The translations under genes were made by a program, and so were the position numbers. From contig NZ_JAAXLS010000007.1 of the NCBI RefSeq assembly GCF_012328925.1, positions 124,001 through 188,000 of the forward strand: a stretch of DNA of 64,000 bases. The letters run 5' to 3'. Below the pieces are notes generated by a model, which did no database searches, was not told the DNA's origin, and was given only the letters and a program-made list of their open reading frames with translations. Below are positions 17,792 to 27,394 of this stretch, one piece after another. The DNA comes from Amycolatopsis acididurans. Its GTDB lineage: Bacteria > Actinomycetota > Actinomycetes > Mycobacteriales > Pseudonocardiaceae. Positions within the stretch are counted from its first letter, which is position 1, and every line of letters begins with the position of its first letter.

Positions 17792-18522
17792 GCCGCCATC
17801 GCCCGCACGACCGGGCGATCCGGGCTCAGCGGACCGCGGGGGAGCAGTGGTGGCTGCGCCACGAAACGGGGCACGCGGCCGCGATGCCGTTGCGCCGCGT
17901 GCACGAGAAACGGGTGGCACACATACACATCGCCGAGGCTACCGGTCGCGAACGCGATGGGCCGGTGCGCCGAGGCGGGGACGGCGTCGCGGCACAGGTC
18001 CATCCACTCGCGACCCGCCTCGCCGTGCGGGGACAGCAGCGGCGGCACGTCCCGGTGCGAACCGGCCCGGATGCGGGTGGGCGCGTCGTCGGGGCCGACG
18101 TCGGAGAACAGGAACAGCAGCAGCAACGCGCGGCCACGGGAGCGCGCGTTGACCCGGTACTCGCCCTGCTCGCCGGAATAGCCGGCCTCCACGTGCCAGC
18201 CGTCGTCACCGGGATCGCCCTCGACCGGAAAACGGACGGGGAACGTGCCCAGTCCGCCCAGCGGCTCCCACGCGCCAGCGCCGACAAGCTGGTCGAACGC
18301 CTCGTGCAGTGGTCCGGTGCCGGCCGCCGCCACGAACGGCGGCGTGCCGAACCCGCCGAGCCGGATCACGGGCTCGGTCCAGGTCGCGGGGTCGTCGCGG
18401 GCGCAGCCGGTGGCCGCCCACAGCTCGTCGAGGCACCGCTGCCCGACCTCGGCGGGGAAAGCGCCCTCCACCTTGACGAAACCCTCGGTGACGAACCGGT
18501 CGATCTCCGCATCGCTGAGCAC
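17788..18522 (-). CDS. Phytanoyl-CoA dioxygenase (PhyH)-like Fe(II)/2-oxoglutarate oxygenase
   Basis: A 244-residue protein opening with the PhyH pattern LSDAEIDRFVTEGFVKVEGAFP. Candidate iron ligands are the His of GWHVEAGYSG (an H-x-E rather than the usual H-x-D) and the His of CHPFLVHAAQRH, with Arg in RGRVPRF to bind 2-oxoglutarate. GTG 18522 is chosen because homology starts there. It is coupled to the DUF3237 gene downstream. The hydroxylated substrate is not known. Confidence 0.8.
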   Translation of the reverse strand: MLSDAEIDRFVTEGFVKVEGAFPAEVGQRCLDELWAATGCARDDPATWTEPVIRLGGFGTPPFVAAAGTGPLHEAFDQLVGAGAWEPLGGLGTFPVRFPVEGDPGDDGWHVEAGYSGEQGEYRVNARSRGRALLLLFLFSDVGPDDAPTRIRAGSHRDVPPLLSPHGEAGREWMDLCRDAVPASAHRPIAFATGSLGDVYVCHPFLVHAAQRHRGRVPRFVAQPPLLPRGPLSPDRPVVRAMAA

Positions 18523-18597
18523 GCTCCGTAGCCTGGCAAACCGGCCCGTGCTCGCCAACCGATTTCGCCCGCGGCTGGTGCTGCTAACGTCGGCGGG

Positions 18598-18990
18598 ATG
18601 AACTCCTTCCGCACGGCCGTCGAGGCTCGCGACATCGACGCGATGATCGCGCTGCTCGCGCCCGACGTGGTGTTCACCAGCCCCGTCGTGTTCAAGCCCT
18701 ACCAGGGCCGGGCGATCACCGGGGCGATCCTGCGCGGCGTGCTGCGCGTGTTCGAGGATTTCCGCTACGTCAGGGAGATCGCCGACGGGGACGACCACGC
18801 GCTGATCTTCGAGGCGACTGTCGGTGGCAAGGCCATCACCGGCTGCGATTTCCTGCACTTCGGTGCCGACGGCCTCATCGACGACTTCATGGTGATGGTG
18901 CGCCCGCTCTCCGCCGCCAACGCGCTCGCCGAGGCGATGGGCGCCCAGTTCGACCAGATCGCCAAGGACGCGGCCGCCTCGACCCCGTGA
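18598..18990 (+). CDS. NTF2-like (SnoaL-type) nuclear transport factor 2 family protein
   Basis: A 130-residue cone-shaped fold protein: FRTAVEARDIDAMIALLAPDVVFTSPV is the classic opening, followed by GRAITGAILRGVLRVFEDFRY and a strand GGKAITGCDFLHFGADGLIDDFMVMVRP. Such proteins act as small isomerases, cyclases or ligand binders. The substrate cannot be inferred. It is divergent from the PhyH-like gene across 75 bp, so the two may share a regulatory region. Confidence 0.85.
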   Translation: MNSFRTAVEARDIDAMIALLAPDVVFTSPVVFKPYQGRAITGAILRGVLRVFEDFRYVREIADGDDHALIFEATVGGKAITGCDFLHFGADGLIDDFMVMVRPLSAANALAEAMGAQFDQIAKDAAASTP

Positions 18991-18997
18991 GGGCGTC

Positions 18998-19594
18998 TCA
19001 CGGCATGCGCGTCGCCAGGGTGAGGTAGCGGTCCTCGGCGTCGTCGACCAGGTCGCAGTGCCAGCCGGAGGAGGCCAGCGCGGGCCGGATGTTGGGTTCG
19101 GCGCGCAGGTCGCCGGGCGAGAGTTCGCGTCCCTGCCTGCGGGCCAGCGCTGCCCGGCCCACCGGATGGAACAGCGCGAGCCGCCCGCCGGGACGGCACA
19201 CGCGCGCCAGTTCGGCCAGGCCCGCGACGGAGTCGGTCAGGTGCGAGACCAGCCCGGCGGCGAAGACCGCGTCGAGCCGCCCGGTGCCCACGGGCAGGTG
19301 CAGCGCGTCGGCGAGCACCAGCGCCGCCACTTCGCCGCGTCCGAGCGCGGCCGCTTCGGCCAGCATTTCGACGGTGACGTCCACGCCGAGCACCACACCG
19401 CCGGAACCCACGGCGGCACGCAGTTCCGGCAGTGCACGGCCGGTGCCGCAGCCGACGTCGGCGACCGCCCCGCCCACGGGCGGAGCGAGGTCGGCGACGG
19501 CGCGCCGGTACGCGGGAGCGTCGTCGGGGAAGCGCACCTCCCAGCCGGCGGCGCGGGGACCGAAGAAGGCTCGGGTAGCCGCGATGTCACTCAT
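18998..19594 (-). CDS. Class I SAM-dependent methyltransferase
   Basis: A 198-residue methyltransferase. SAM motif I is VADVGCGTGRALPELR, motif II is VVLGVDVTVEMLAEAAA, followed by ALVLADALHLPVGTGRLDAVFAAG and LARVCRPGGRLALFHPV. This is the Methyltransf_11 type. The acceptor is unknown. The start at ATG 19594 places the Rossmann fold normally. It converges tail to tail with the NTF2-like gene with 7 bp between stops. Confidence 0.87.
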   Translation of the reverse strand: MSDIAATRAFFGPRAAGWEVRFPDDAPAYRRAVADLAPPVGGAVADVGCGTGRALPELRAAVGSGGVVLGVDVTVEMLAEAAALGRGEVAALVLADALHLPVGTGRLDAVFAAGLVSHLTDSVAGLAELARVCRPGGRLALFHPVGRAALARRQGRELSPGDLRAEPNIRPALASSGWHCDLVDDAEDRYLTLATRMP

Positions 19595-19848
19595 GATGCC
19601 GCCGATGCTACACCTCCGCGGTAAGTCCGATGTGGACGGTTCATCACCGCTGCCCTGCCGGAGCCGTTCCACGGGCGATTCAGCCGCAGGCAGCCCGGGG
19701 CAGTGGTTTTGGTGGGAACTGCCGGTTCGCGATCATGGCCGCACCGGCGTTGGCCGGCGCGGGTCTGTCTCTGACCACGAGCGTGCCGTACAGCGGGGCT
19801 TGCGGCCGGATGGACCGTGGACGAGCGCTGGGAGTCCACTGTGGATGG
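19595..19848. other. 254-bp stretch with no gene recognised
   Basis: This lies between the methyltransferase start and the 3' end of the copper ATPase. Short frames exist on both strands but none has family resemblance or a convincing start. It holds two copies of the TCC-N3-GTGGA motif discussed in the findings (19626 and 19835-19845). It could be a decayed gene. Confidence 0.4.
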
Positions 19849-21990
19849 TCAGGAAAAGCGGCGCAGGCGCAGGCTGTTGAACACGACGAAGCAACTCGAG
19901 AACGCCATGGCCAGCCCCGCGATCATCGGGTCCAGCACCCCGGCGGCGGCGAGCGGCAGCGCGGCCACGTTGTAGGCGAAGGCCCAGAACAGGTTGCCCT
20001 TGATCGTGGCCAGCGTGCGGCGGGACAACCGGATCGCGTCGGCCGCGGCCAGCAGATCGCCGCGTACCAGCGTGAGGTCGGCGGCGTGCATGGCGGCGTC
20101 GGTGCCGGTGCCCATCGCCAGGCCGAGATCGGCGGTGGCCAGCGCGGCGGCGTCGTTGACCCCGTCGCCCGCCATCGCCACCACCCGGCCGCGGTCGCGC
20201 AGGCCGGCGATCACGCGTGCCTTGCCTTCCGGCAGCACCCGGTGAAAGACCTCGTCGATGCCGACCTGCGCGGCGACGAACCGGGCGGGCGCCTCGGCGT
20301 CCCCGGTCAGCAGCACCGGATGCAGACCGAGCCGCCGCAGTTCGCGAACCGCCTGCGCCGAGGTGGGTTTGACCGTGTCCGCCACCACCAGCACGGCACG
20401 CGGGCGACCGCCCCACGCGACCGTGACCACCGTGTGGCCCGACTCCTCGGCCGTGCGCTGCGCCTCGCGCAGTGTCCCGGGCAGCGGATCGGGCCAGCGG
20501 CCGACCTCGACGGAGCGTTCCTCGACCACGCCGGTGACGCCGATGCCGTCTCGCGCCTGGAAATCCGACACCGGCGGCAGCGCGCCGAGGCGTTCCGTGG
20601 CTCCCGCCGCGACCGCTTGCGCGATCGGATGGCCCGACGCGTGCTCGACCGCGCCCGCGAGCCGCAGCGCCTCCCGCTCGTCCACGCCTTCGTCGGCGTG
20701 CACGGCGACGAGGCTCATCCGGCCGGCGGTGATCGTCCCGGTCTTGTCCAGCGCGATCGTGTCGATCCGGCGGGTGGACTCCAGCACCTGCGGCCCCTTG
20801 ATCAGGATGCCGAGCTGCGCGCCGCGGCCGGACCCCACCAGCAACGCCGTCGGGGTGGCGAGCCCCAGCGCGCACGGGCACGCGACGATCAGCACCGCGA
20901 CCGCCGCGGTGAACGCGGGCCCCGCGCCGGTGCCGAGGCCGAGCCAGAAGCCCAGCGTCATTACCGCGAGCGTGATCACCACCGGCACGAACACGGCCGA
21001 GACGCGATCGGCCAGGCGCTGCACCTCGGCCTTACCCGCCTGCGCCTGCTCGACCAGCGCCGCGATCCGCGCCAGATGCGTGTCGGCACCGACCCGCGTC
21101 GCGCGCACGAGCAGCCGCCCGCCGCTGTTCACGGCGGCGCCGGCCACCTCGTCGCCGGGCCGCACCTCGGCCGGCACCGGTTCACCGGTGAGCATGCTCA
21201 GATCGACCGCGGAGCGGCCTTCCTCGACCACGCCGTCGGTGGCGATCTTCTCGCCGGGCCGCACCACGAACCGGTCGCCGGCTCGCAGTTCGGCGACCGG
21301 CATCCGGTGCTCGGCCCCGTCGCGCAGCACGGCGACGTCCTTCGCGCCGAGTTCGAGCAGCGCCCGCAGCGCCGCCCCGGCCCGCCGTTTCGCGCGGGCC
21401 TCGAAGAACCGGCCCGCGAGCACGGCGGTGGTGACCCCGGCGGCCACTTCGAGGTAGGTGCCCTCGCCCGTGCCCGCCAGCAGGGCGCAGACCGACCAGC
21501 CGAACGCCGCCGTGACGCCGAGCGAGACGAGCGTGTCCATGGTGGCCGCCGCGTGCCGCGCGTTCGCCCACGCCGTGCGGTGCAACGGCCAGCCGCCCCA
21601 GAGCACGACCGGCGTGGCCAGCGCCAGCGCGAGCCACTGCCAGCCGGTGAACCGCAGTGGCGGCACCATCGACAGCGCCACCACCGGAATCGCGAGTGTG
21701 AGCGACACGAGCAGCCGTCGCCGCAGCGTGCCGGCCGTCTCCTGCCGGTCCGGTACGCGCGGGCCGGGCAGTGTGGCGGTGTAGCCGGCCGCTTCGACCG
21801 CGGCGATCAGGTCCGCGGCCGTCATCGTCGCCGGATACGTCACGGTGGCCTTCTCGGTCGCGAGGTTGACCGTCGCGCGCACCCCGGCCAGGCCCGCCAG
21901 CTTGCGCTCGACACGGCCGACGCAGGCCGCGCAGGTCATCCCGCCGATGAGCAGTTCCTGCCGGTGCTGGCCGAGATCGACCTCGCTCAT
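19849..21990 (-). CDS. copA: Copper-translocating P1B-type ATPase (copper locus 1)
   Basis: A 713-residue exporter of Cu(I). Order: N-terminal heavy-metal domain with [11 protein letters not shown] (C20, C23), two leading helices, actuator TGEPVP, transmembrane C371-P-C373, phosphorylated D415 in [16 protein letters not shown] for ATP binding, and GDGVNDAAA. The TGDN motif reads TGDA, and the usual TDVAIEA-type stretch reads TDAAMHA, a mild departure from the paralogue at 52888. It overlaps copZ by 4 bp, forming a chaperone-pump operon. Confidence 0.93.
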   Translation of the reverse strand: MSEVDLGQHRQELLIGGMTCAACVGRVERKLAGLAGVRATVNLATEKATVTYPATMTAADLIAAVEAAGYTATLPGPRVPDRQETAGTLRRRLLVSLTLAIPVVALSMVPPLRFTGWQWLALALATPVVLWGGWPLHRTAWANARHAAATMDTLVSLGVTAAFGWSVCALLAGTGEGTYLEVAAGVTTAVLAGRFFEARAKRRAGAALRALLELGAKDVAVLRDGAEHRMPVAELRAGDRFVVRPGEKIATDGVVEEGRSAVDLSMLTGEPVPAEVRPGDEVAGAAVNSGGRLLVRATRVGADTHLARIAALVEQAQAGKAEVQRLADRVSAVFVPVVITLAVMTLGFWLGLGTGAGPAFTAAVAVLIVACPCALGLATPTALLVGSGRGAQLGILIKGPQVLESTRRIDTIALDKTGTITAGRMSLVAVHADEGVDEREALRLAGAVEHASGHPIAQAVAAGATERLGALPPVSDFQARDGIGVTGVVEERSVEVGRWPDPLPGTLREAQRTAEESGHTVVTVAWGGRPRAVLVVADTVKPTSAQAVRELRRLGLHPVLLTGDAEAPARFVAAQVGIDEVFHRVLPEGKARVIAGLRDRGRVVAMAGDGVNDAAALATADLGLAMGTGTDAAMHAADLTLVRGDLLAAADAIRLSRRTLATIKGNLFWAFAYNVAALPLAAAGVLDPMIAGLAMAFSSCFVVFNSLRLRRFS

Positions 21991-22199
21991 CGCGGTTCGA
22001 GGCTGAACCCGGCCTCGGTGACCGCGGCGCTGACCTGCTCCAGTGCGAGCGGGGCCTGGCTGGTGACGACGACCTGCCCGCTCGCGACGTCGATATCGAC
22101 CTTCTGCACGCCGCCCAGCGCGGTCATCTGCTCGGTGACGGACGACGCGCAATGCCCGCAGCTCATGCCCCGGACGGTGTAGACGGACTTCGTCGGCAT
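21987..22199 (-). CDS. copZ: Copper chaperone CopZ-like heavy-metal-associated protein
   Basis: A 70-residue single HMA domain with the Cu(I) site [10 protein letters not shown] and C-terminal [10 protein letters not shown]. It carries Cu(I) to the ATPase encoded immediately downstream. ATG 22199 is preceded by GGGGAG. The stop TGA overlaps the ATPase ATG (ATGA), so pump and chaperone are translationally coupled. Confidence 0.92.
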   Translation of the reverse strand: MPTKSVYTVRGMSCGHCASSVTEQMTALGGVQKVDIDVASGQVVVTSQAPLALEQVSAAVTEAGFSLEPR

Positions 22200-22214
22200 A
22201 TGTACTCCCCGGAA

Positions 22215-22270
22215 ATAGCGGAAACCTTCGTTCGCAGAGTTGGTTCCCGGCGCCGTGCGGTTCCCGCTAT
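22215..22270. promoter_or_regulatory. Inverted repeat upstream of copZ
   Basis: ATAGCGGAAACC (22215-22226) and GGTTCCCGCTAT (22259-22270) match as an inverted repeat at 11 of 12 positions with a 32-bp spacer, in the 191-bp gap between copZ and the divergent phospholipase gene. It is unlike the CsoR-type boxes of copper locus 2. It may be a regulator site or a long-range stem. Confidence 0.35.
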
Positions 22271-22390
22271 CACTCGTTCGAGGGTCGCGTGCCCGAAATG
22301 CGTTGCTCGGCGGATCCTTCAACAGAGCTTCGTCCGGTGTTTCCCCGGCGGGCGGCCACCCGTTCGTGATCAGGCGTCGAATAGTGCGCC

Positions 22391-24403
22391 ATGAGCAACG
22401 TCAACCGCAGGCGTTTCCTGCAACTCGCCGGTGGTACCGCGGCCACCTCGCTGCTGAGCACGAGCATCGCCCGCGCGGCGCAGATCCCCGCGGCCCGCCG
22501 CACCGGCACGGTCCGCGACGTCGAACACATCGTGGTGCTGATGCAGGAGAACCGCTCCTTCGATCACTACTTCGGCACGCTGCGCGGCGTGCGCGGCTTC
22601 GGTGATCCGCGACCGGTGACGCTGCCCAGCGGGAAACCCGTGTGGCACCAGTCCGACGGGAGCCGCGACATCCTGCCGTTCCGCCCGGACGCCGACAACC
22701 TCGGCCTGCAGTTCATCCAGGACCTGCCGCACGGCTGGAACGACACGCACGCCGCGTGGAACGGCGGCAGGTACGACAAGTGGGTGCCCGCCAAGGGGAC
22801 CACCACGATGGCCTACCTCACCCGCGAGGACATCCCGTTCCACTACGCGCTGGCCGACACGTTCACCATCTGCGACGCCTACCACTGCTCGTTCATGGGC
22901 TCGACGGATCCGAACCGGTACTACATGTGGACCGGCTACACCGGCAACGACGGCAAGGGCGGCGGGCCGGTGCTCGGCAACCAGGAGGCCGGCTACTCCT
23001 GGACCACCTATCCGGAGCGGCTGGAGCAGGCCGGCGTGTCCTGGAAGATCTACCAGGACATCGGCGACGGGCTGGACGCCGCTGGTTCGTGGGGCTGGAT
23101 CTCCGACGCCTACCGCGGCAACTACGGCGACAACTCGCTGCTGTACTTCAACTCCTACCGCGACGCGCAGCCGGGCAGCCCGCTCTACGACAAGGCCCGC
23201 ACCGGCACCGACGCCAAGCAGGGACAGGACTTCTTCGACCTGCTCTCCGCCGACGTCAAGGCGGACCGGCTGCCGCAGATCTCGTGGATCGTCGCGCCCG
23301 AAGCCTTCTGCGAGCACCCGAACTGGCCGGTCAACTACGGCGCCTGGTACATCGCGAAGGTGCTCGACACGCTCACCGCGAACCCGGACGTGTGGAGCAA
23401 GACCGCGCTCTTCGTCACCTATGACGAGAACGACGGCTTCTTCGACCACGTCGTGCCGCCGTACGCGACCGCCGGACAGTCCACGGTGGACACCGGGGAC
23501 GAGATCTTCGCGGGTTCCGCGGCGAACCCGGCCGGGCCGTACGGGCTGGGGCAGCGGGTGCCGATGTTCGTCGTCTCGCCCTGGAGCAAGGGCGGTTTCG
23601 TCTGCTCCGAGGTCTTCGACCACACCTCGATCATCCGGTTCATGGAGCGGCGCTTCGGCGTGCGCGAGCCCAACATCTCGCCGTGGCGCCGCGCCGTCTG
23701 TGGCGATCTGACCTCCGCGTTCGACTTCTCGCACACCGACACCACGGTGCCCGCACTGCCCGACACCTCCGGATACGCGCCGCCCGACCACCAACGCCAC
23801 CCCGACTACGTGCCCGCCGTCCCGGCCGATCCGGCGATGCCGTTGCAGGAACGCGGGCAGCGGCCGGCCCGCCCGCTGCCCTACGACCTGGCCGCCGACG
23901 CCACGGTCGGCCAGGACACGCTGACGGTGATGTTCGCCAACCACGGCGGGACGGGAGCGGGCTTCTACGTCACCGCGCCCGCCGGCGGCCCGTGGACGTA
24001 CACGGTGGGCGCGGGGCACAGCCTGCCCGGCGAGCTGCCCGCGGCGGGTGCCTACGACTACAGCGTGCACGGGCCGGGCGGATTCCTGCGCCGGTTCCAG
24101 GGCAGCGCCCGCGGTCCGGAGGTCAGCGCGCGCCACGACGCGGGCGGCAAGCTGCGGCTCGTGCTGTCCAACGACGGCACCGCTCCGGTGCGCCTGACGG
24201 TCGGCGACGCCTACGGCAAGGACCGGCCCGCGACCTACGAGGTGCGGCCGGGTGCCCGGACGACCGTCGTGCTGGACACGCGCGGGGCGGGCAACTGGTA
24301 CGACGTCACGGTCACCGCGGAGGGCTTCCTGCGCCGCCTGGCCGGCCACGTCGAGACCGGGCAGCCGAGCACCAGCGACCCCGGCATCATCACCGGGCAC
24401 TGA
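22391..24403 (+). CDS. Tat-exported phospholipase C / phosphoesterase-family protein
   Basis: A 670-residue secreted enzyme. The N-terminus is a twin-arginine signal (RRRFLQLAGGTAATSLLS, cleavage after ARA near residue 29). The catalytic domain opens with VEHIVVLMQENRSFDHYFGTLRGVRGF and includes YDENDGFFDHVVPP, RVPMFVVSPWSKGG and DHTSIIRFMERRFGV, diagnostic of non-haemolytic, phosphocholine-preferring PLC. Two C-terminal DUF756-like beta domains (from about 480) match long actinobacterial versions. It hydrolyses phospholipid head groups outside the cell, probably for phosphate or carbon. No PhoP box was identified. Confidence 0.93.
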   Translation: MSNVNRRRFLQLAGGTAATSLLSTSIARAAQIPAARRTGTVRDVEHIVVLMQENRSFDHYFGTLRGVRGFGDPRPVTLPSGKPVWHQSDGSRDILPFRPDADNLGLQFIQDLPHGWNDTHAAWNGGRYDKWVPAKGTTTMAYLTREDIPFHYALADTFTICDAYHCSFMGSTDPNRYYMWTGYTGNDGKGGGPVLGNQEAGYSWTTYPERLEQAGVSWKIYQDIGDGLDAAGSWGWISDAYRGNYGDNSLLYFNSYRDAQPGSPLYDKARTGTDAKQGQDFFDLLSADVKADRLPQISWIVAPEAFCEHPNWPVNYGAWYIAKVLDTLTANPDVWSKTALFVTYDENDGFFDHVVPPYATAGQSTVDTGDEIFAGSAANPAGPYGLGQRVPMFVVSPWSKGGFVCSEVFDHTSIIRFMERRFGVREPNISPWRRAVCGDLTSAFDFSHTDTTVPALPDTSGYAPPDHQRHPDYVPAVPADPAMPLQERGQRPARPLPYDLAADATVGQDTLTVMFANHGGTGAGFYVTAPAGGPWTYTVGAGHSLPGELPAAGAYDYSVHGPGGFLRRFQGSARGPEVSARHDAGGKLRLVLSNDGTAPVRLTVGDAYGKDRPATYEVRPGARTTVVLDTRGAGNWYDVTVTAEGFLRRLAGHVETGQPSTSDPGIITGH

Positions 24404-24422
24404 GCCCGCGATCCTCGCCGCG

Positions 24423-25919
24423 CTAGGTGACCTGGAAGTTGGCCATCATCATCATGTCCTCGTGTTCGAGGTTGTGGCAGTGCAGGACGTACTTGCCCCG
24501 ATAGCCGTCGAACTGCACCAGCACTTCGGCCTGGTCGCCGCTGTCGAGGTCGACGGTGTCCTTCCAGCCGCCCGCGTAGCGCGACGGCTCCCGCACCTGG
24601 AAGCGGCCGAGGTGGATGTGGATGGGATGCGCGACGTTCTGCGCCCGCAGTTTCCACAGCTCCACCGTCCCCAGCGCGGGGGTGGCCGAGATGGTGTCCG
24701 GGCTGCAGGGCTCGCCGTTGACCGTCCACAGTGTCCTCCCGTGCTGTTCGGCGCCGCCGCGCCGGAAGACGAACTCGCGCGTGGCGACGGCGTCCGATGT
24801 GGACAGGGGGCGGATGTCGGACAGGCGGGCGGGCACGGCGCTGTCCTCGCTCGCCCGGCGGGCCACCACGAAGCGCATGACGTTCGCGGTGCCGTCCTCG
24901 CCGAGCTGGTTGACCAGCGTCACCCGCTGGCCCATCGTGTAGCGGGAGAAGTCGACCAGCACGTCGAAGCGTTCCGCCTGCGCGATCGGTACCCGCTCGT
25001 GCTCGACGGGCGCGGCCAGCAGGCCCTGGTCGCTGCCGATCTGCACGAACGCGGGGCCCTCCGGCGGCGGCGGATCGAGCGCCAGCCGGTACCGCCGCGC
25101 GTTGGACGCGTTGAGGATCCGGAACCGGTACCGCACGGCGCCCACCTCCAGCACCGGCCACGGCGCGCCGTTGACGAGCACGCAGTCGCCGAGCACACCG
25201 CTCATGTAGTCCGCCGTGACGCCAGGATGCCCGCGCAGTGAGGGATCCACCGACGGGTAGACGAACGAGCCGTCCTCGGCGAAGGCGCGGTCGGTGAGCA
25301 CGAGCGGCACCTCCCGCTCCGCGCGCGGCAGGGGCAGCGCGTCCTCCTCGTCGTCGCGCACGAGGTGGAGCCCGGCGAGTCCTTTGTAGACTTGTGGACC
25401 GGTGAAATCCATGCGGTGGTCGTGATACCACAGCGTCGCGGCCCGCTGGTCGAGCGGATACTCGTAGTCCCGCACGGCGCCGGGTGCGATCGTGTCGGTG
25501 GGGTAGCCGTCGTGCTCGGGCGGTGTCCGCCCGCCGTGCAGGTGCACCACCACCGGGACGTCCAGTGCGTTGTGGTGGCGCACCACGGTCGTGCGGCCGC
25601 GCCGGGACTCGATCGTCGGTCCGGGGAAGATGCCGTCGTAGCCCCACACCCGGGTCCGCAGGCCCGGCAGGATCTCGACATCGGCGGCCCGCTGGGTGAT
25701 CTCGTGGTAGTCCACCCCGTTCGCGGTCCGCACCGGGCGGCGCACCGGCGGCACCGGCAGCGGCACGGTGAACGGTTCGGGCAGCTTCGCGGTGCTGCGC
25801 AGGATCGCGCCCGCGCTCGACTCGGTCTCCACGGTGGCGCCCCCGCTGGAACATCCGGTCGTCGCGAGCAGCATGCCGCCGGCGGTCAGCCGGAGCATGT
25901 CCCGGCGCGAAACCCTCAC
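24423..25919 (-). CDS. Multicopper oxidase, Tat/lipoprotein-type (CueO/CotA/bilirubin-oxidase-like)
   Basis: A 498-residue exported oxidase. SRRDMLRLTAGGMLLATTGC is a Tat signal ending in a lipobox with C23. All four copper motifs are present: HLHGG (H126, H128), WYHDH (H166, H168), HPIHIHLG and HCHNLEHEDMMM near the C-terminus, which ends with the T1 copper site and a run of methionines. It oxidises Cu(I) or organic substrates with O2. The GTG start at 25919 overlaps the upstream small membrane gene by 4 bp. Closeness to copZ-copA suggests copper detoxification. Confidence 0.92.
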   Translation of the reverse strand: MRVSRRDMLRLTAGGMLLATTGCSSGGATVETESSAGAILRSTAKLPEPFTVPLPVPPVRRPVRTANGVDYHEITQRAADVEILPGLRTRVWGYDGIFPGPTIESRRGRTTVVRHHNALDVPVVVHLHGGRTPPEHDGYPTDTIAPGAVRDYEYPLDQRAATLWYHDHRMDFTGPQVYKGLAGLHLVRDDEEDALPLPRAEREVPLVLTDRAFAEDGSFVYPSVDPSLRGHPGVTADYMSGVLGDCVLVNGAPWPVLEVGAVRYRFRILNASNARRYRLALDPPPPEGPAFVQIGSDQGLLAAPVEHERVPIAQAERFDVLVDFSRYTMGQRVTLVNQLGEDGTANVMRFVVARRASEDSAVPARLSDIRPLSTSDAVATREFVFRRGGAEQHGRTLWTVNGEPCSPDTISATPALGTVELWKLRAQNVAHPIHIHLGRFQVREPSRYAGGWKDTVDLDSGDQAEVLVQFDGYRGKYVLHCHNLEHEDMMMMANFQVT

Positions 25920-26134
25920 TGCCGCTTCCTTCCGCGAATCCGGTTGTCCACCACGACGGCGAGTACCGCGCCCACGACCGCCAGCACCTGCGGGCCGAAC
26001 CCGATGACGAACGTCCACGGCGCGTGCACCTGGCCGTCTTCCACGGCGAGCCTGCCGACGACCTCGCTGAAAAGCAGGAAACCCACCGCGAGACCGGCGA
26101 ACAGGCCGAGAATCGCGACACCCAGTGTTCTCAT
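25916..26134 (-). CDS. Small two-helix membrane protein upstream of the multicopper oxidase
   Basis: About 72 residues with two predicted transmembrane helices (LGVAILGLFAGLAVGFLLFS and FVIGFGPQVLAVVGAVLAVVV) and a basic C-terminal tail RIRGRKRQ. The ATG at 26134 is preferred over an upstream TTG. It overlaps the oxidase start by 4 bp, so it may anchor or assist the oxidase. I recognise no named family. Confidence 0.65.
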   Translation of the reverse strand: MRTLGVAILGLFAGLAVGFLLFSEVVGRLAVEDGQVHAPWTFVIGFGPQVLAVVGAVLAVVVDNRIRGRKRQ

Positions 26135-26254
26135 GCCGGACAAGCTAAGCCGCCGCGCCGGTTCTCGTAATCGGTCCTAAGTGGGCAATCCGGCGGCGGG
26201 AATTGTCAACATACGACGACTGCCCGCCGCGCGCCCGATGGCTATCCTCGCGAG

Positions 26255-27394
26255 GTGGACGAGGGGAACCGGCGGGGTGTGCCGATCGACGTGACGCTGG
26301 GCGTGGCCACGTCGGTGGTCGTGGCGGTCGCGATCGCGATGGACCTCGGCGGAGCCCGGGGACCGGACGCCGTGGCGTACGTGTTCGCGCTCTGTCTCGG
26401 CGCGCTGATGTTCGTGCGCCGCCGTTTCCCGGTGCTGGCGCTCGCGGCCACCGCGGCCGGGCTGCTCGCCTACTACGCCGCCGGGTATCCACCGGTCGGG
26501 CTGGCCCTGCCGGTGGCCGCCGCGCTGTACTCGGCCGCCGAGGCGGGCAAGCTCGCCTTTTCCGCGGGTGTCGCGGCCGCGCTGGTGGCGATCAGTACGA
26601 CGTTCCGACTGGTGCAGGGCGAGGACCCGGGCTACCTGCTGGGTTTCGAGCTGGCCTCGACCGTCGGGCTGATGCTCGGCGCGATCGCGCTCGGCGCGAC
26701 GGTGCGTGCCACCCGGCTGCTGCGTGCCGAACAGCGGCGCACCGAAGAGCGAGCCGTGGCCGACCGCGAACGCGAGGCCGAGCGCAGGGTGGGGCAGGAG
26801 CGGCTGCGCATAGCCCGCGATCTGCATGACGCGCTTGGCCACACCATCGCCGTGGTGGCGGTGCAGACCAGCGTCGCCACCGAAGCACTCGACGACGACC
26901 CCGCGGCCGCACGGGCGGCACTGACCACGATCCGCGCCGCGAGCGACGAGGCCGTCCGCGAACTGCGCACCACGCTCGGGCTGCTCACCGACGCCGAGGG
27001 GCGCGGCCCGGCGGGCAGCCTGCGCAATCTGGGCGCTCTGGTGGCCGCCACCGCCGACACGGGCCTGCGGGTGGATATGCGCACCGAAGGCGAACCCGTG
27101 CTCCTGCCGGTGGTCGTGGACACGACCGCCTACCGCATCGTGCAGGAGGCCCTGACCAACTGCCTGCGCCACGCGCGTGCGCAGCGGGCCGAGGTCCTGT
27201 TGCGGTACGAGAGCGGGCGGCTGGAGGTCAGTGTCACCGACGACGGTGCCGGTGCCGCCTCGCCCCGGCCGGGCCGTGGGCTCGCCGGAATGCGCGAGCG
27301 TGCCGCGTTGCTGGGTGGCAGGGTGGAGATCGGTTCGCGGCCCGGCGCGGGATTCCGGGTGTCCGCGTCGTTGCCGGTGGAGGTGGGGCGGTGA
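26255..27394 (+). CDS. Sensor histidine kinase (NarL/DesK-type, HisKA_3)
   Basis: A 379-residue membrane kinase. About five hydrophobic helices span residues 10-150. A coiled stretch of Arg/Glu follows (AEQRRTEERAVADREREAERR), then the HisKA_3 dimerisation helix with phospho-acceptor H191 in ARDLHDALGHTIAVV, and an HATPase domain with the N-box YRIVQEALTNCLRHA and the G-box RPGRGLAGMRERAALLGG. The signal is unknown. The response regulator start overlaps its stop by 4 bp. The GTG start is 26255. Confidence 0.92.
   Translation: MDEGNRRGVPIDVTLGVATSVVVAVAIAMDLGGARGPDAVAYVFALCLGALMFVRRRFPVLALAATAAGLLAYYAAGYPPVGLALPVAAALYSAAEAGKLAFSAGVAAALVAISTTFRLVQGEDPGYLLGFELASTVGLMLGAIALGATVRATRLLRAEQRRTEERAVADREREAERRVGQERLRIARDLHDALGHTIAVVAVQTSVATEALDDDPAAARAALTTIRAASDEAVRELRTTLGLLTDAEGRGPAGSLRNLGALVAATADTGLRVDMRTEGEPVLLPVVVDTTAYRIVQEALTNCLRHARAQRAEVLLRYESGRLEVSVTDDGAGAASPRPGRGLAGMRERAALLGGRVEIGSRPGAGFRVSASLPVEVGR

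Noticed and set aside
19595..19848. Transposase remnant in the gap before copper locus 1
   Set aside because: Neither strand shows a DDE motif, terminal inverted repeats or target duplication.
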